Below, piece after piece: positions 21,498 through 32,906 of a DNA stretch of 64,000 nt. The notes beneath the pieces were generated by a model. It was not told the origin of the DNA. It did not search any database and was given only the letters and a program-made list of their open reading frames with translations. Location of the stretch: NCBI RefSeq assembly GCF_000003195.3, contig NC_012876.2:45813276-45877275 (forward strand), given 5' to 3'. A program made the translations under genes and the position numbers. Source of the DNA: Sorghum bicolor (lineage: Eukaryota; Streptophyta; Magnoliopsida; Poales; Poaceae). How positions within the stretch are numbered: the first letter of the stretch is position 1; each line of letters opens with the position of its first letter.

Positions 21498-22185
21498 TGT
21501 TGACACCATTTTTGGGCACGTGTCCAGGATGGCAGGATAGGGTGGCAGTACGATGCGGGTTGCTGATGAGGATGGTTGCCGATGAGGGAGAGGTTGAATG
21601 TGACTAAGTCCACAGGCAGTAATATGGTGCCGATGACTGGGTAAAAAGGTCTGCCGATGACTATGGCAAGGGGATTGCCGATGACGCGAAGGAGGAGTCC
21701 GGAAGCTGCCAGTTGTCATGTGGAGGAGTTTTGGTTTGTCACGAAGGATAGTTTTATTATTTCCTTAGTTATTTGCATCGTTTTGTATACGGATTCCGTG
21801 TAATTTGGAATTCGAATTCTAATCGTGTCTGGTTGTAGCTCTTTGAGCAGGGTATAAATATAAACCCTAGGACCTTGTAATCGGGAATCAAGAAATCAAT
21901 CAAACACACGTTTTTACTCATATTCCAGCATCTACTTTTCGACGACTTCGTCATACTTTTTTCTTTTTATTACGAGTTCTTAGGAATTTGTCGACTTAAG
22001 CTCGGCGTATTCTCGAGTTCCGCGTGAGTACCTCTTAGCCGTGACATCCGGGCGCATCGCTGTTGTCAGGACTAAAGTATTCGAGTTATCACCTTTGCTG
22101 ATAGCAAGGTCAAATCGGCTGGCACGCCTTAACATTTGAATCGGGTATTAGCCCTTTGTGTTTGCAGATCAATTTTGCATCAACA
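21498..22185 (+). repeat. TE-X 3' LTR
   Basis: 688 bp. It differs from the 5' LTR at gatgaCgcg (T in the 5' copy) and ttgcTgata (C in the 5' copy). TATA box at about 21852. Confidence 0.95.
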
Positions 22186-22616
22186 GGTTTTATAGTCCCC
22201 TCAAGTGAACGTGAGCCATTGGATCAAACCGACATAGATGGTATGGTTTAGATTGATCCTTTAGGTCGGTGGAGTCTTGCCCCGAAGCAGAGTCCTGTTT
22301 GGGATCCAACCCTGGGCGGGCGCCCAAGGGGGGTGGGCGGCCGCCCTGCCCCCGAGCCCGAATCCCTTCTCGTTCGTTCCCGTGGCTTCTGGACTCTTCT
22401 AGATTGAGGAAAATTGCGCGGCACGTAATTATCTCGTTGTAAACATGACATGTGGGCCTTCTCTCCATATTTTCTGATAAACCCCTGCAGAAATGGATAA
22501 ACACCAAAGCTCATGGAATTCAGTCAGATAAAACCCTAATTCTAGATGTTTGTTTCATATTGATCCTTTTTCATGTTTATTTGATTATTAATTTTAGTAC
22601 GTAAGGACCGTCAACA

Positions 22617-22657
22617 AACTCCCCCAAGCTTACCCTTTTGCTCGTCCCTGAGCAAAT
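22617..22657 (-). promoter_or_regulatory. PPT and stem-loop of TE-B
   Basis: Minus strand: a 7-bp stem TTTGCTC/GAGCAAA with loop AGGGAC (22637-22656), then aagcttgggggagtt ending at 22617, adjoining the 3' LTR. Same arrangement as in TE-A1 and TE-A2. Confidence 0.75.
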
Positions 22658-23222
22658 AGCTAAACTCAGACGGATGAGGAGTTGCTTTGATGTTTTCTTT
22701 CCTGACAGGCACACATGCTTTTACATAAAATTCTTCCAGATTAGAGTGAAGTGTTATGGAGTTTAGTACCTGCACTTAAATCTTAAGTAATCGAAAGACA
22801 AAATAGTTAAGTCAAGTACTATCCCTCCTGTCTATACTTCACCTTTGTTCTAGAGTTTTTTATAAGTTTTCAAAATAAAACTCAGAGTTCCCAGCAATGA
22901 TTCTCTCAAATCTCTCTATATGTGGTATTTGTGGATCCTTACCATAATGTCACTTACCTATAGCTAATGGAATATTTAAGTGGGGCTCATAGGAGTGAAA
23001 AACAGCTCATACATATATTGTCTAATCGAGCCATGGATCCAAAGGAACTCAGCATATAATTAAATCAAGATGTGCATGTGTGATGGAGTAAATGATAATG
23101 ATGGTGATAATAAGACTTACTTCTCATTGCTCCTCATATTGCTATCTCTCCTCCTCTTTGATCTTTGCTTTCGGAAAACATGGGCTATCTTTTCTTTCTT
23201 TTTTCTCTCTTTTTTTTCAGGT
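22658..23222 (-). other. TE-B non-coding interior
   Basis: No gene seen; AT-rich with stops in all frames. Confidence 0.5.
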
Positions 23223-23380
23223 GGGTAGTAGATACCCCTAATTCTACTGTCGGACACTTGTCCATTTTTTCCACTCAAGTGGGCATCTTTGTACCCCTAA
23301 TTCTACTTCGGACACTTGTCCATTTTTACCTCTTGTCTCACTCTTTTTCTTTCTTTTTCGAGGTTCCGGGCACTTGCCCC
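23223..23380 (-). other. Mini-hairpin cluster, partly duplicated (TE-B)
   Basis: Minus strand: GGGC-AAGT-GCCC (23368-23379), then GGAC-AAGT-GTCC twice (23310-23321 and 23252-23263) and GGGTA-N5-TACCC (23223-23237). Each GGAC hairpin is followed by gtagaattaggggta, so the unit is tandemly duplicated relative to TE-A1 and TE-A2. Confidence 0.65.
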
Positions 23381-24151
23381 TTTTTATTTCCTCGCATATT
23401 TTTACATAACCCATGCCTCTTCTGCATTGAATCTTTTTAGAGAGAGAGAATAACAATATTCGGGACAGTGAGTGAAAATATTTTTAGCAATTTTAATGAT
23501 TTGTGATGAATGCTATGGTAGATGTGTGCAAGTGAATATCTTAATTTAACCATATGAAAAGCTCCTAAGGGTCTACACAGCTCGATCAAACTCAATGTGA
23601 ATATAGTAAAAGATGTTATAGCAAGTATGGCTGTGGTAGGTAGTTTTGTATGCTAGGAACTCATCATGTGATTTGTAAGTTTTCAAAATAAATCTCCAGA
23701 ACTTAGTGTAGTAGGAACAAGATAAACAGTAGCTCAACTTTATATCATGCCTTTCTCTTACCTAGACTTTAGTTTTATGCTTCCCAAAGATAGTAATTTT
23801 AGTTTTAGTAATTCCTGGAAGAATTCTAATATAAAAGCTACGTACTTGTAAGTAAGCAAACAGAGCAATTGTTCATCATTTCCATCATGCATCTTTTTGG
23901 TCTTTTTATTTTTCTAGAGATTAAACTTAGCAGGAAAATAAAGCACACTTATCTACACACTCTTTTTATTTTGTTTTCATGTTTATAAAGTGCAGTAAAT
24001 TAAAGCAAGAAAATATTTATTTGGTTTTCTAAGTTTTTCCTTTTAAGATAAATTAAATACTAAGACAGAAAAGAATAAATAAGAAGAGCAAATAAAAACT
24101 TACTTGATAAATTTGGGAGGAACTCCCCCAAGCTAGATGTTGCCGTTGGTC
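23381..24151 (-). other. TE-B non-coding stretch downstream of ORF3
   Basis: No coding sequence. A PPT-like tract agcttgggggag (minus, about 24121-24134) forms a TTGGG/CCCAA stem just after the ORF3 stop. Confidence 0.5.
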
Positions 24152-25529
24152 TTACCCGATGTTCCAGAACCGCATCATGGTTGTGATGTTGTCGTTCATT
24201 GTTGTTGTATCTTGTCTCAGCTCTTGCACTGCAGCGACATGGTTCTGGTTCCATTTTTGTTGTTCTTCTAGGAGTCTTCCATGTTCTGCTTGCTTGTTCT
24301 GGATGTCGAGGAGGGTGTTGTCGGTACGAGTGAAGAAAGCACCGGCCTCTTGATAGTAGTCATTCGTGAAAGCGTAGGAGGCATCGGAGTATCGTCCTGC
24401 ATCAAATTGGGGTGGAGGTCTGGATCCTGAAGCTCCATATGGATCAGTGGAATACCTGCCCGTATGGAAAGGCGGGTTTGTCCACTGGTGATCTTGGCTC
24501 TCCGGCCATGTCTCCTCTGTTGGCTCTTGTGGATGCGCATGTCGAGCCCATGGGTCTCGAAGGACTCGAGGGTTGTAATCGCAATAATGCAGGTGCGCTG
24601 CTTCTTCTGGTCCAGGGTCAGCTCCATACCAGGTGCGTTCTCGGTGAGTGGTTATCCTTTCAGAAGCCACTCGTTGTGGAGTTCTCTGGCTCACTGGTGT
24701 TGCTGCAATCTCAATCAAAAAGTTTTGCACAACGTAGAGGCCAAGGTTCGGGTTAGGTAACCGAATCTTACCTTTATCATCATATAGCATATACATTATA
24801 TTTCCGTCTTTCTTTAACATCCGAGCTTGTCTAAATGTGTCATAGCCATGATAAATTCTTAATTCTTCTATGAAATCCAACGATGAGTTTTCTAGTAAGT
24901 GAAGATTAGTGGCTAGACGAGTGATAAGTGAAGTACATCCTGCTGGTCCCTGAAGACTAGGTATACTAAGCCAATGTGAAACTAATAGTGTAACAGGTGA
25001 AGTGGGTACTTTACTAATAGCAGCATATAAAAGTTGTAAATCTCCTACTCTTACTTGAAGAGAAACCAAGATGGTCGCTCAGTTCTCTCCAAGATAACAT
25101 AATTTCTTGTTTAAACATCCGAAAAACAATTCCCCCCTCATAGTATTGTAAATTGCAAAGAAATTCGAGGGTGAGAAGACGAGAACCTAGCTCAGTTATA
25201 TTCCAAAATTTTATCCAACCTAACATCTGGAAAATTAAGTCAAATTTAGTGTCCATACCTGTTTCTTGTAGTAAGATTGGATCGATAGTAGGGGTGTGAA
25301 TGAAATCCTTGTTCTTCAATTGCTGATAGACTTCCTTCTCTCTTCGGGTCTTCAGTCCAAGGTCTCCTATCTTGAGAAGGACCTTAACTTGCTGACCTGA
25401 TGAAGATGATGGAGCTTGTGTGGGTGTCGGGTCGACGCTCATCTCTGATGGCTGTGCGGAGTGTCGAGCTGAACTCCTTGTACCAATGTTCTTGAGAGCT
25501 TTCCCTGCATTCTTCACCTTCTTAAACAT
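24152..25529 (-). pseudogene. ORF3 of TE-B (Athila ORF1-like plus coiled coil), frameshifted
   Basis: Minus-strand third ORF. ATG at 25529 (MFKKVKNAGKALKNIG, a basic amphipathic start), right after a good 3' splice-site string TTTTGTTTGCAG, so a leader intron is possible. Residues about 60-150 (KIGDLGLKTRREKEVYQQL, MLGWIKFWNI, TLEFLCNL) resemble the Athila ORF1/env-position family. A 1-nt frameshift near 25055 moves into the second frame, which includes VRVGDLQLLYAAISK, a proline-rich Y/P region and a C-terminal coiled coil (LLDIQNKQAEHGRLLEEQQK), stop at 24152. The TE-D ORF3 begins with a related REK-VY segment. Cellular role unknown. Confidence 0.65.
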
Positions 25530-25852
25530 CCTGCAAACAAAAGTTGGCAAAAACACAACTAGTGGAAAATGTGAGAGAAAATGTTAGTGGTCAGCTGTCC
25601 GGAATGTCAGTAGTCCAAGGGTTAATCGTTCAAGACAAGTTTTCTATTTTAGCAGAACCTTCCCCTAAACAACTTCTGCTTAGACAATGGGATCACTACT
25701 TGCTAAGTGATATTCACTCTCTATCAACTTCTTTCCCACTCTTCTCTTTCTTTCTACTCTCTTCTCTCTTCACTACAAGAGCTTTTTCTGGAAACTGATA
25801 CTTGTGTGGTTTTCTGGAGTGCTTGTGTGAAGGAGATGGAGGTAGAAGGTGG

Positions 25853-25911
25853 CTATTTATAGGAGGAAGAGGGAGCAGGGCGGGCGCCCTAGGTAGGTGG
25901 GCGGGCGCCCA
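25853..25911 (-). promoter_or_regulatory. Internal promoter of TE-B ORF3
   Basis: Minus strand: two copies of GGGCGCCCGCCC-type sequence (25878-25911), then TATA box CTATAAATAG (25853-25862), about 325 bases before the ORF3 ATG. The TE-B LTR has the same GC pair at about 29930-29965 before its own TATA box at 29812-29820. Confidence 0.7.
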
Positions 25912-26421
25912 CTTGTGATGCCCATCCTGGGTGTGCCTCCTCCACTTGCTTCCTTGCTTTGATCTCACGCAGAATAATGTTGTGTGGTGGTGGTTGGACG
26001 GTGGAAAGATGTCTGGTGAGTGGAAACATATTGGTGGATGAAATAATGTGATGGGATGTATGTGAGGTGTGGTGTATGACATGTGGGACCCAAGGAGTGT
26101 GGGTCATGCTTCTAGAAGATTGATATAATTAAATATAATGCAGGAAAATCTATGAGAATTGAAAATTAAAACGATAATGGAAAATATATTTTTTTTTGTG
26201 CCTCCACAATAATTAATAAATATGGGTTGTTACACACCATGAATATTATTTATATGGGGCTTTTCATTATTATAATAATGCTATGAATAAATATGACTAA
26301 TGCAAGATTTAATTATGCAAGAATTTAAATATGAGAAAATTAATAATGCGGATAATTACCGATTTACCTCCCGATGAGGGTTTGGCATTTTTAGGTCCCC
26401 CAAGCTGGACCTCCAAATCTT
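25912..26421 (-). other. TE-B spacer between protease and ORF3 promoter
   Basis: AT-rich spacer, no gene. A PPT-like agcttggggga (minus, about 26394-26405) lies directly after the protease stop and pairs GGTCC/GGACC across it. Confidence 0.5.
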
Positions 26422-28376
26422 TTAATCTTCTGAGTTACCTTCCTCCGAACATGGTGTCTCCAGTGGTTCTTCATGAACTTCCTTCACTGTAGAGTCTCTC
26501 TCTGATCTGGGTTTGAATGTGAAGTGTTCTTCTTGACCATTTATGTTGAACTTGATTTCTCCTTTTCCGACATCAATGTGGGCATTGGCAGTGCTCAGAA
26601 ATGGCCTTCCAAGGATGATGGACACTTTTGAGTCAGGACTCATGTCTAGTACTACGAAGTCTACTGGCACCAGGAAATCTCTGATCTTGACTGGAATGTT
26701 CTCGGCGATGCCCAACGGGTGTCGAACCGATTGATCCGCTAGTTGTAGGCACATTGATGTTGGTTCTAGGGTCGCATGCTCAAGCTTTTTGTAGACTGAT
26801 GCTGGCATCACACTGACACTTGCTCCGAGATCACAAAGTGCATTGTTGAAGTGTTGGTTTCCGAACGAGCAATCAATAGTGGGACATCCAGGATCTTCCT
26901 TCTTCTTTGGTGGTTTATTGAGGATGGCCGCACTACATTCTTCTGACAGCTTGATAACCTCAGTGGTGGGCAGTGGCCTCTTCTTGTTAAGAATATCTCT
27001 GATGTACTTTGCATATGTAGGTACCTGTATGGCATGAGCAGAGGTATGTTGACATATAATTTCTGAATGACCTCTACAAACTTACCAAACTGCTCATCCG
27101 ACTGCAGTCCTCTGTTTCTTCTGGGAAATGGCAAATAGTTGGTGTCGTAAAAGTCTTTCCTCATTTCTCTAGTTCTTGGTGGTTGTGGCAGATCTTCTGC
27201 TCCAACTGGGCTTTCTTCTTCTATCACTGCTGGTTGCACTGGTGCTGATGTTCTTTGTTTTTCTTTTGGGTATGGTGGATCTCTGGTAGCTTTGCCTCCT
27301 CCAGTAGTTATATTCTTTACCTGCTCAAGGTTAGTAGCAACAGGCAGTGCAGCAGCTAATTTTATTAATTTAAGCTCTACCCTTTTATTAAGAGTGTTTT
27401 GCTCATCAAAGGCAGTTAGTAGAAAATCCATTTTATTGTATATATCTTTTAGAGATGATTCATTTGTATCTAGCCTTTGTTTAACTTCATCATTAATTTT
27501 GGTTTGTTGAGCAATTATCTCTTTTAATGAAAGTTGTTTGACCGTATTACCTGAATTCATACCTTTGCTATTGGGTTGACTTGAAGTTGGTTGATATTTG
27601 TATGTTGTCTCAATGGCCCTTTGATCTTCTTTGAACTTGGCCCTTTGGTCAATCCAATGGAGCAAATTTTCCATCTTAGTTGATAATGCATTTACTTCTT
27701 CTGGTATTTCTTCAGTTTGATGACAATGTTGAGCTTTATCTTGGAACCAGCTTTGGTTTTCTGCTATCTTATCCAAAAGTATCTCTACTTTTCCAGTTGT
27801 AAGCTCCAAGAATGATCCTTTAGCAGATGCATCTAGGCACTCACGAGCCTTCTGGGTTAATCCATGGTAGAAGGTCTGCATAAGTAACCATGTGGCCATT
27901 CCATGGTGAGGACAATCTGATATGTATCCTTGAAAACGCTCCCATGCTTCTGAAATGGCTTCTGTCTTCTGTTGTTGGAAACTGACAATATTTCCTCTTA
28001 AGGTAGTTGTTTTGCCTATAGGGAAAAACTTTGATAGAAAGGCATCTGACAAGTTCGTCCAGTTGTTGATATTATCTTGATGAGTGTAGAACCACTTCCT
28101 CGCTTTTCCTTCTAGTGAGAATGGAAAAAGACGAAGTAGTATGACGTCTTTGTCAACTCCGTTGATGTGGATTGTGCTTCCAATCTCTAAGAAATTCTGC
28201 AAGTGTGCACTAGCATCTTCATGTGCCTTGCCACTGAACTGTGTAGCTTGTACCAAATTGATGAGGCTTGACTTGAGCTCAAACTCAGGTATTACTTCTT
28301 CTACTGCAAATCTTGGACCGGTTGGAATGTTGTCAAGACTTGGAGCAGAGAATTCTTGCAAGGTCTTTTGTGCCAT
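26422..28376 (-). pseudogene. gag: Gag-protease of TE-B, frameshifted
   Basis: ATG at 28376 (MAQKTLQEFSAPSLDNIPTG). The gag core has LVQATQFSGKAHEDASAHLQ and LRLFPFSLEGKARKWF, followed by AISEAWERFQGYISDCPHHG, all typical of Athila-type gag. A coiled region (SLKDIYNKMDFLLTAFDEQN) comes near residue 310. A frameshift at about 27040 leads to the protease frame, which has ALCDLGASVSVMP (D-L-G active site as in other Athila proteases) and IILGRPFLSTANA, stopping at 26422. No zinc knuckle is obvious. The ORF ends without RT, so the element supplied gag and protease at most. Confidence 0.85.
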
Positions 28377-28696
28377 AGCTTCAGCAATTGGTAACTAGCT
28401 TCTTCTTCTCTTGATTGCTTTGGTTCTGATGATGAAGAGTTGAATGTACCCAAAGTCAATCCTGTTATACCCTGTATAAAAATATAAACATAGAAAAACA
28501 ACAGGGTGAACCTGCCAAAGCAGAGGTGCCTTGTTATGATTTCTCACTTAGTAGCTGTTTTTATGCAATTATTTCTCTATAGTCTAGTCTAAAATTTTAT
28601 ATGAATAACCTTGATTGATTTTCTGGCTTGCCTAAATATTACCCTTTTGAATCCCTCTATGACTTATTCCTGAGACTCGTATAATATCCTATAAGT
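28377..28696 (-). other. TE-B leader
   Basis: 5' leader between primer site and gag. A minus-strand TTTTTATACAG near 28472 could be a 3' splice site. No other feature. Confidence 0.4.
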
Positions 28697-28714
28697 TCCC
28701 CGGCAACGGCGCCA
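28697..28714 (-). promoter_or_regulatory. TE-B primer binding site (tRNA-Asp type)
   Basis: Minus strand TGGCGCCGTTGCCGGGGA, a perfect complement to the tRNA-Asp 3' end, 8 bases inside the LTR end. Confidence 0.88.
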
Positions 28715-28722
28715 GAAATGCT

Positions 28723-30219
28723 TGTTGACACTAGCTAACACCACTTAGATACTAGGTTGTCATCCCTAGCATGGCGCCAGAGTGTACAAAGGTATTTATA
28801 AATGTAAAGGCTCTCTAGAAAATAATCTATTCTATCCGCAAGCGCACAGATAAAACACCTCATTGTAGCATTTCACCAGGATAAGTATTCCAGGTATCGT
28901 TATTTATAATTTTGCTCAAGGGATCTCAAGAAAATTAAATCAAGAGGCAAAATCTATCAAGGCATAAACTAGAGATAAACTTGCAAGAACATGATTACTA
29001 ATGAGAAACTCGTCACACAGTCACATACTTTAGCAGGGGGTAAACCATAAAGATAATGATAATGAATTATAAGTTCATGGGTAGATAACACAACGATTAG
29101 AAAATAGACTACTCCTCATATATGTAGGTGATGTCGGATTAGCTAGAGAATGGATTCTAAGTTATCTACTAACTACTAAGTCATAATCTACTCTAGTTAT
29201 CTACAAGATCATATATAGCATAAAAGACTCTTCATTCATGTATAAGGAACATTGATAAAGTAAATCAGAGCATCGCATGACTTACTCCACAATACCGGTT
29301 CTGCCTGTCCTATCAACGGAGGGTGGACTATATAAGAATCAACGAAGCTGTCACTATCGCGAACTACCACACGACCCGGCCAATAGGATACATTTGCAGA
29401 TAAATAACATCTAAGCACCACGCTCACATGTGATCTATCACCTAACTCCCTCGCGTCAAGAGCTAAGCGCTTTGCAAACTTATACATAAACTCATTATCA
29501 ATTAGAACTATATCAAATATAGAACTAGAGCAAACTAAGAACATAATAATTAGAGACATAATGCAATTAGAACAATAGAATTAGACAAAGATATGAATAA
29601 TACCAACCTTTATTACCGAAGATCCAAATCCAGAGCGTAGTGCTCTACTTCTCTAATTTCTATCTAATCAAACCTCTAAACTTGAAGGATTAGGGAGTAG
29701 CTAATTCTAATTCTCTGTGGGAGAGAAGCTCTAAACCCTAACTTTGATGGCTACCTCTGAATAATGATTTCTCCTCCTCTCCTCCAGGGGCCAGGGGGTC
29801 TGGTTTTATAGTCCCCTCAAGTGAACGTGAGCCATTGGATCAAACCGACATAGATTGTATGGTTTAGATTGATCCTTTAGGTCGGTGGAGTCTTGCCCCG
29901 AAGCAGAGTCCTGTTTGGGATCCAACCCTGGGCGGGCGCCCAAGGGGGTTGGGCGGCCGCCCTGCCCCCGAGCCCGAATTTCCCGTGGCTTCTGGACTCT
30001 TCTAGATTGAGGAAAATTGCGCGGCACATAATTATCCCGTTGTAAACATGACATGTGGGCCTTCTCTCCATATTTTCTGATAAACCCCTGCAGAAATGGA
30101 TAAACACCAAAGCTCGTGGAATTCTGTCAGATAAAACCCTAATTCTAAATGTTTGTTTCATATTGATCCTTTTTCATGTTTATTTGATTATTAATTTTAG
30201 TACTTAAGGACCGTCAACA
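28723..30219 (-). repeat. TE-B 5' LTR
   Basis: 1497 bp with TGTTG/CAACA ends. GC module at about 29930-29965, TATA box at about 29812-29820 (minus CTATAAAAC). Flanked by TSD AAATA at 30220-30224. Confidence 0.92.
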
Positions 30220-30224
30220 AAATA

Positions 30225-31461
30225 CACATGATTTGGAGTCTACATTTCCTCACAACTCTCACTTGTATCTTTAGTATTATAGTAGTAGTAGAGCAAGGCA
30301 AGAGCTACCAAGGAGAGCTTGTCTCCTAGGAAGAAAGGATCCTCTTGGTATGAATCATAATCAGTCTTCTTCCATGAGCAAGTTCTTGTTATCTTTATAT
30401 AATTGTGCTTATGAACTAGAGTATAGTTATGTCAATATCATGTTCATAGTATATGAACTAGTTCTTAGTTCTTGTGCTATGTTTTTGATATATTTGTCCC
30501 TGTTCTTCATCGTTCCACTAACTTATATGAATAGAAGTAGAATTAGGGATGAGATGATGGTTCACTGGGCCGTTCCGGTTGCTCTTAACCTAGCCTGTCA
30601 ATCCGAAGGGTTGGGGCCCGCGGGGGTTAAGAGTTGTTTCCAAATACGTGAACATGGTGTTCAGGTATGTGGAGATCAGTGGATATGCAGGTATCCCACG
30701 GGCAGAGGGGTAGGTGGCAGGGTGGTGACAGCCCTGTCATCCTTCGTATTCCCGCACGTTCGGATATTCGGTAGGAGTCATGTAAAGTCTCTATTTGCTG
30801 GCAGACCAACTATGGGGATCCCCCTATCATCTCAAACCTGATCCTATCTCTAGACATGCTAGTTAGATGACTTACTAACAGTTCTTAGCACAGTTATATA
30901 CGAACCATGCCTGCTCAGTAGTTATATTCTTTTATTCTTTATTTTATCTTTTATCCTTGAGGATGACCCAGATGTGTGTCAACTATCTCCAAATATCATA
31001 TCTTACCCCTGTTTACTCTATGCTTACCATGGATTTTAATAAGTAATCATATTATAACCATGCTAGATATAAATGCCTTCCTATAGAAATTATAAATACG
31101 ACACACATTTATGGGTTGAAATGCTACAATGATAGTTCTGTGCGCTTGCAGAGTTATTCTTATTTCATACTGAGCTATCGATTGGCGTACCTAAGCACCA
31201 TTACTTAACTTTGTAATCCTTGTGCCCTCACCCGTCGTCGGGCCACAGCTTTGCATATCGTAAGTAAGGATGGTTAGGAAGGCCAATCTGGCATTACTAA
31301 TCATCAGTTCCACACTGCACTGCCTAGGCCCGCGCCGTAAAGAGCCTTGTGTTATCATTCTGAAGTGATGGTGGTTAGGATATGCCAAGAACGTTTCTAG
31401 TGTTATCATTAGGTATGGACTCAAACTCTATCTTTAGCGGTTTCGCTAAGAAACACCAACA
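30225..31461 (+). repeat. TE-D 5' LTR, right part
   Basis: Remainder of the LTR after TE-B, ending CACCAACA at 31461. Downstream of the TATA box this is R/U5. Open frames here (for example 30350-30841) have no recognisable protein content. Confidence 0.85.
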
Positions 31462-31469
31462 AGCATTTC

Positions 31470-31487
31470 TGGCGCCGTTGTCGGGGA
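31470..31487 (+). promoter_or_regulatory. TE-D primer binding site (tRNA-Asp type)
   Basis: TGGCGCCGTTGTCGGGGA: one mismatch (C to T) to the tRNA-Asp complement. Confidence 0.83.
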
Positions 31488-31608
31488 AGGAATTTAACAT
31501 CTTGCTGGAAATAATATTGATTGCATAATAAGCATGGGTAGTCATAGTTAAACAGGCTTACTTTGCCATTTTCTTCCGTCTTTTTATTGGAATGAAACAG
31601 GATACTGT

Positions 31609-32906
31609 ATGACTGGTTTTGACCTGCCGGACAACTTCCTCAGCAATCCAGAGAAACTAGTAGGGAAGAAAAAGGCATTCATCACTTCATCCTCTGCTAC
31701 GTCACCGGTTGACAAACCAATCACCCCTGCACCAACCGTACTTTTCACGATGGCCAAGACTCTCCATGACTACTCCACTCCCGCTGTTGCCAACGTGCCC
31801 GTTGGGCCCGCTGTCAATGTTGGGAATGGCAACTTCGAGACCCGTACTGGCCTCATCTCGATGGTGCAGGCAAGTCAGTTCTGTGGCTTGCCAAGCGAAG
31901 ATGCTAACGCTCACCTTCAACACTTCCTTGAGTTGTGCGACACTATCGTCAGCAAAGACGTCGCACAAGACAGCATCAGGCTCCGTCTGTTTCCTTTCTC
32001 CCTCATGAGAAATGCGAAACAGTGGTTCTACCAGAACAAGGAAGCTATAGACACCTGGAACAAGTGTTCCGCGGCATTCTTCGCTAAGTTCTTACCCATG
32101 AGCAAAACCAGTGCTCTAAGGGGGAAGATCTCCAACTTCTAGCAGTCTTCACTAGAGTCCATCCCCGAAGCATGGGAAAGGCTCCAGGAGTACATCTGGG
32201 CCTGTCCTCATCATGGAATGGAAGACTGTCTAGTGCACCAGAACTTCTATGAAGGCCTTACGGCCATGTTAAAGGGGCACGTTGATGCCGCAGCTAGAGG
32301 TGCCTTCCTTTCTCCCACTATTGCCCAAGCTACCACCCTCATCAAGAAGAGGGTGGTGAACCAAAGTTGGGGAGAAGGAACGAAACCACAAAAGGCTCAC
32401 AGTCCGCCAAGGAGACGGAGCTGTTGGCTGCAAAAATCGACTTGCTGTTACAGAAGGTGGACGGCACTATAATCAATACCAACACCGTCCAAGCCATAGA
32501 CTCACACACATCGTGTGAAATCTGTGGTGACAATGGCCACTCAGGGAACAATTGCCCTGAGACCCAAGAAAAAGCTTCATTTGTCAACAACGGGTATAGG
32601 CCACCTCAGCAAGGTAATAGTGGGTGGTACAATCAGCACCGCCCACAAGGTAAGATCTCGTTCAAATCAACCTTCCTTGAAAGATCTTTTTCAAATCAAC
32701 CTTCCTTGAAAGATCTCGTTCTGGGACAAGCTAAGATCAATGAGAATCTTACCAAGAAGTTGTCCTTTAACGACAAAGTTATTGAAAATATAAATGCTAA
32801 GCTTGAAGCTCTTTCTTCGTCTGTTAAAAATCAAGCTAGCTTTAATAAAATGATAGAAACACAGATGGCTCAGATAGCTGCTTCTATCCCTATCAATGAA
32901 ACGGCG
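31609..32906 (+). pseudogene. gag: Gag of TE-D, with stop and split by TE-E
   Basis: ATG at 31609 (MTGFDLPDNFLSNPEKL). The gag core has MVQASQFCGLPSEDANAHL and LRLFPFSLMRNAKQWFYQ. An in-frame TAG at 32140-32142 follows KISNF. The core resumes with SIPEAWERLQEYIWACPHHG, then a frame change near 32400 leads to a zinc knuckle CEICGDNGHSGNNC and a coiled segment (ENINAKLEALSSSV). The ORF runs into TE-E at 32907; the gag tail (KIPGQPKPSSEF) continues at 62921. Related to TE-B gag but clearly a different family. Confidence 0.82.
32653..32721 (+). repeat. 29-bp tandem repeat in TE-D gag
   Basis: Two full copies and a partial third of a unit starting agatct (32653, 32682, 32711). 29 is not a multiple of 3, so the duplication shifts the frame. 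Confidence 0.75.

Larger units (their letters stand above)
12069..22185 (+). mobile_element. TE-X: young Tat-lineage Ty3 retrotransposon with antisense gene
   Basis: Complete element with 688-bp LTRs (12069-12756 and 21498-22185) and perfect TSD GGTTT (12064-12068 and 22186-22190). The LTRs differ by two bases that I can see, both C/T, so the insertion is recent. Layout: gag-PR ORF, pol ORF (RT, RNase H, second RNase H, IN), two hairpins, antisense spliced ORF, antisense promoter, PPT. The second RNase H-like domain and the 3' antisense ORF are typical of the Tat lineage. Confidence 0.95.
10985..22616 (-). repeat. TE-B 3' LTR, split by TE-X
   Basis: Segments 10985-12068 and 22191-22616 rejoin to an LTR nearly identical to 28723-30219. 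A small difference is 13 extra bases at about 22367-22380 that the 5' LTR lacks. TE-X entered inside the minus-strand TATA box (CTATAAAACC). Confidence 0.92.
10985..30219 (-). mobile_element. TE-B: Athila-like element with gag, protease and ORF3, no RT/IN
   Basis: Minus-strand element. 5' LTR 28723-30219 (1497 bp); 3' LTR 10985-22616 split by TE-X (about 1510 bp without it); TSD AAATA at 10980-10984 and 30220-30224. Reading on the minus strand: primer site, gag, protease (frameshifted), internal GC module plus TATA box, ORF3 (frameshifted), 3' hairpin cluster, stem-loop plus PPT. RT, RNase H and integrase are absent, so it depended on another element for copying. Confidence 0.92.

Noticed and set aside
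30350..30841. 163-codon frame in the TE-D LTR right part
   Set aside because: Inside R/U5, no recognisable domain, low-complexity start.
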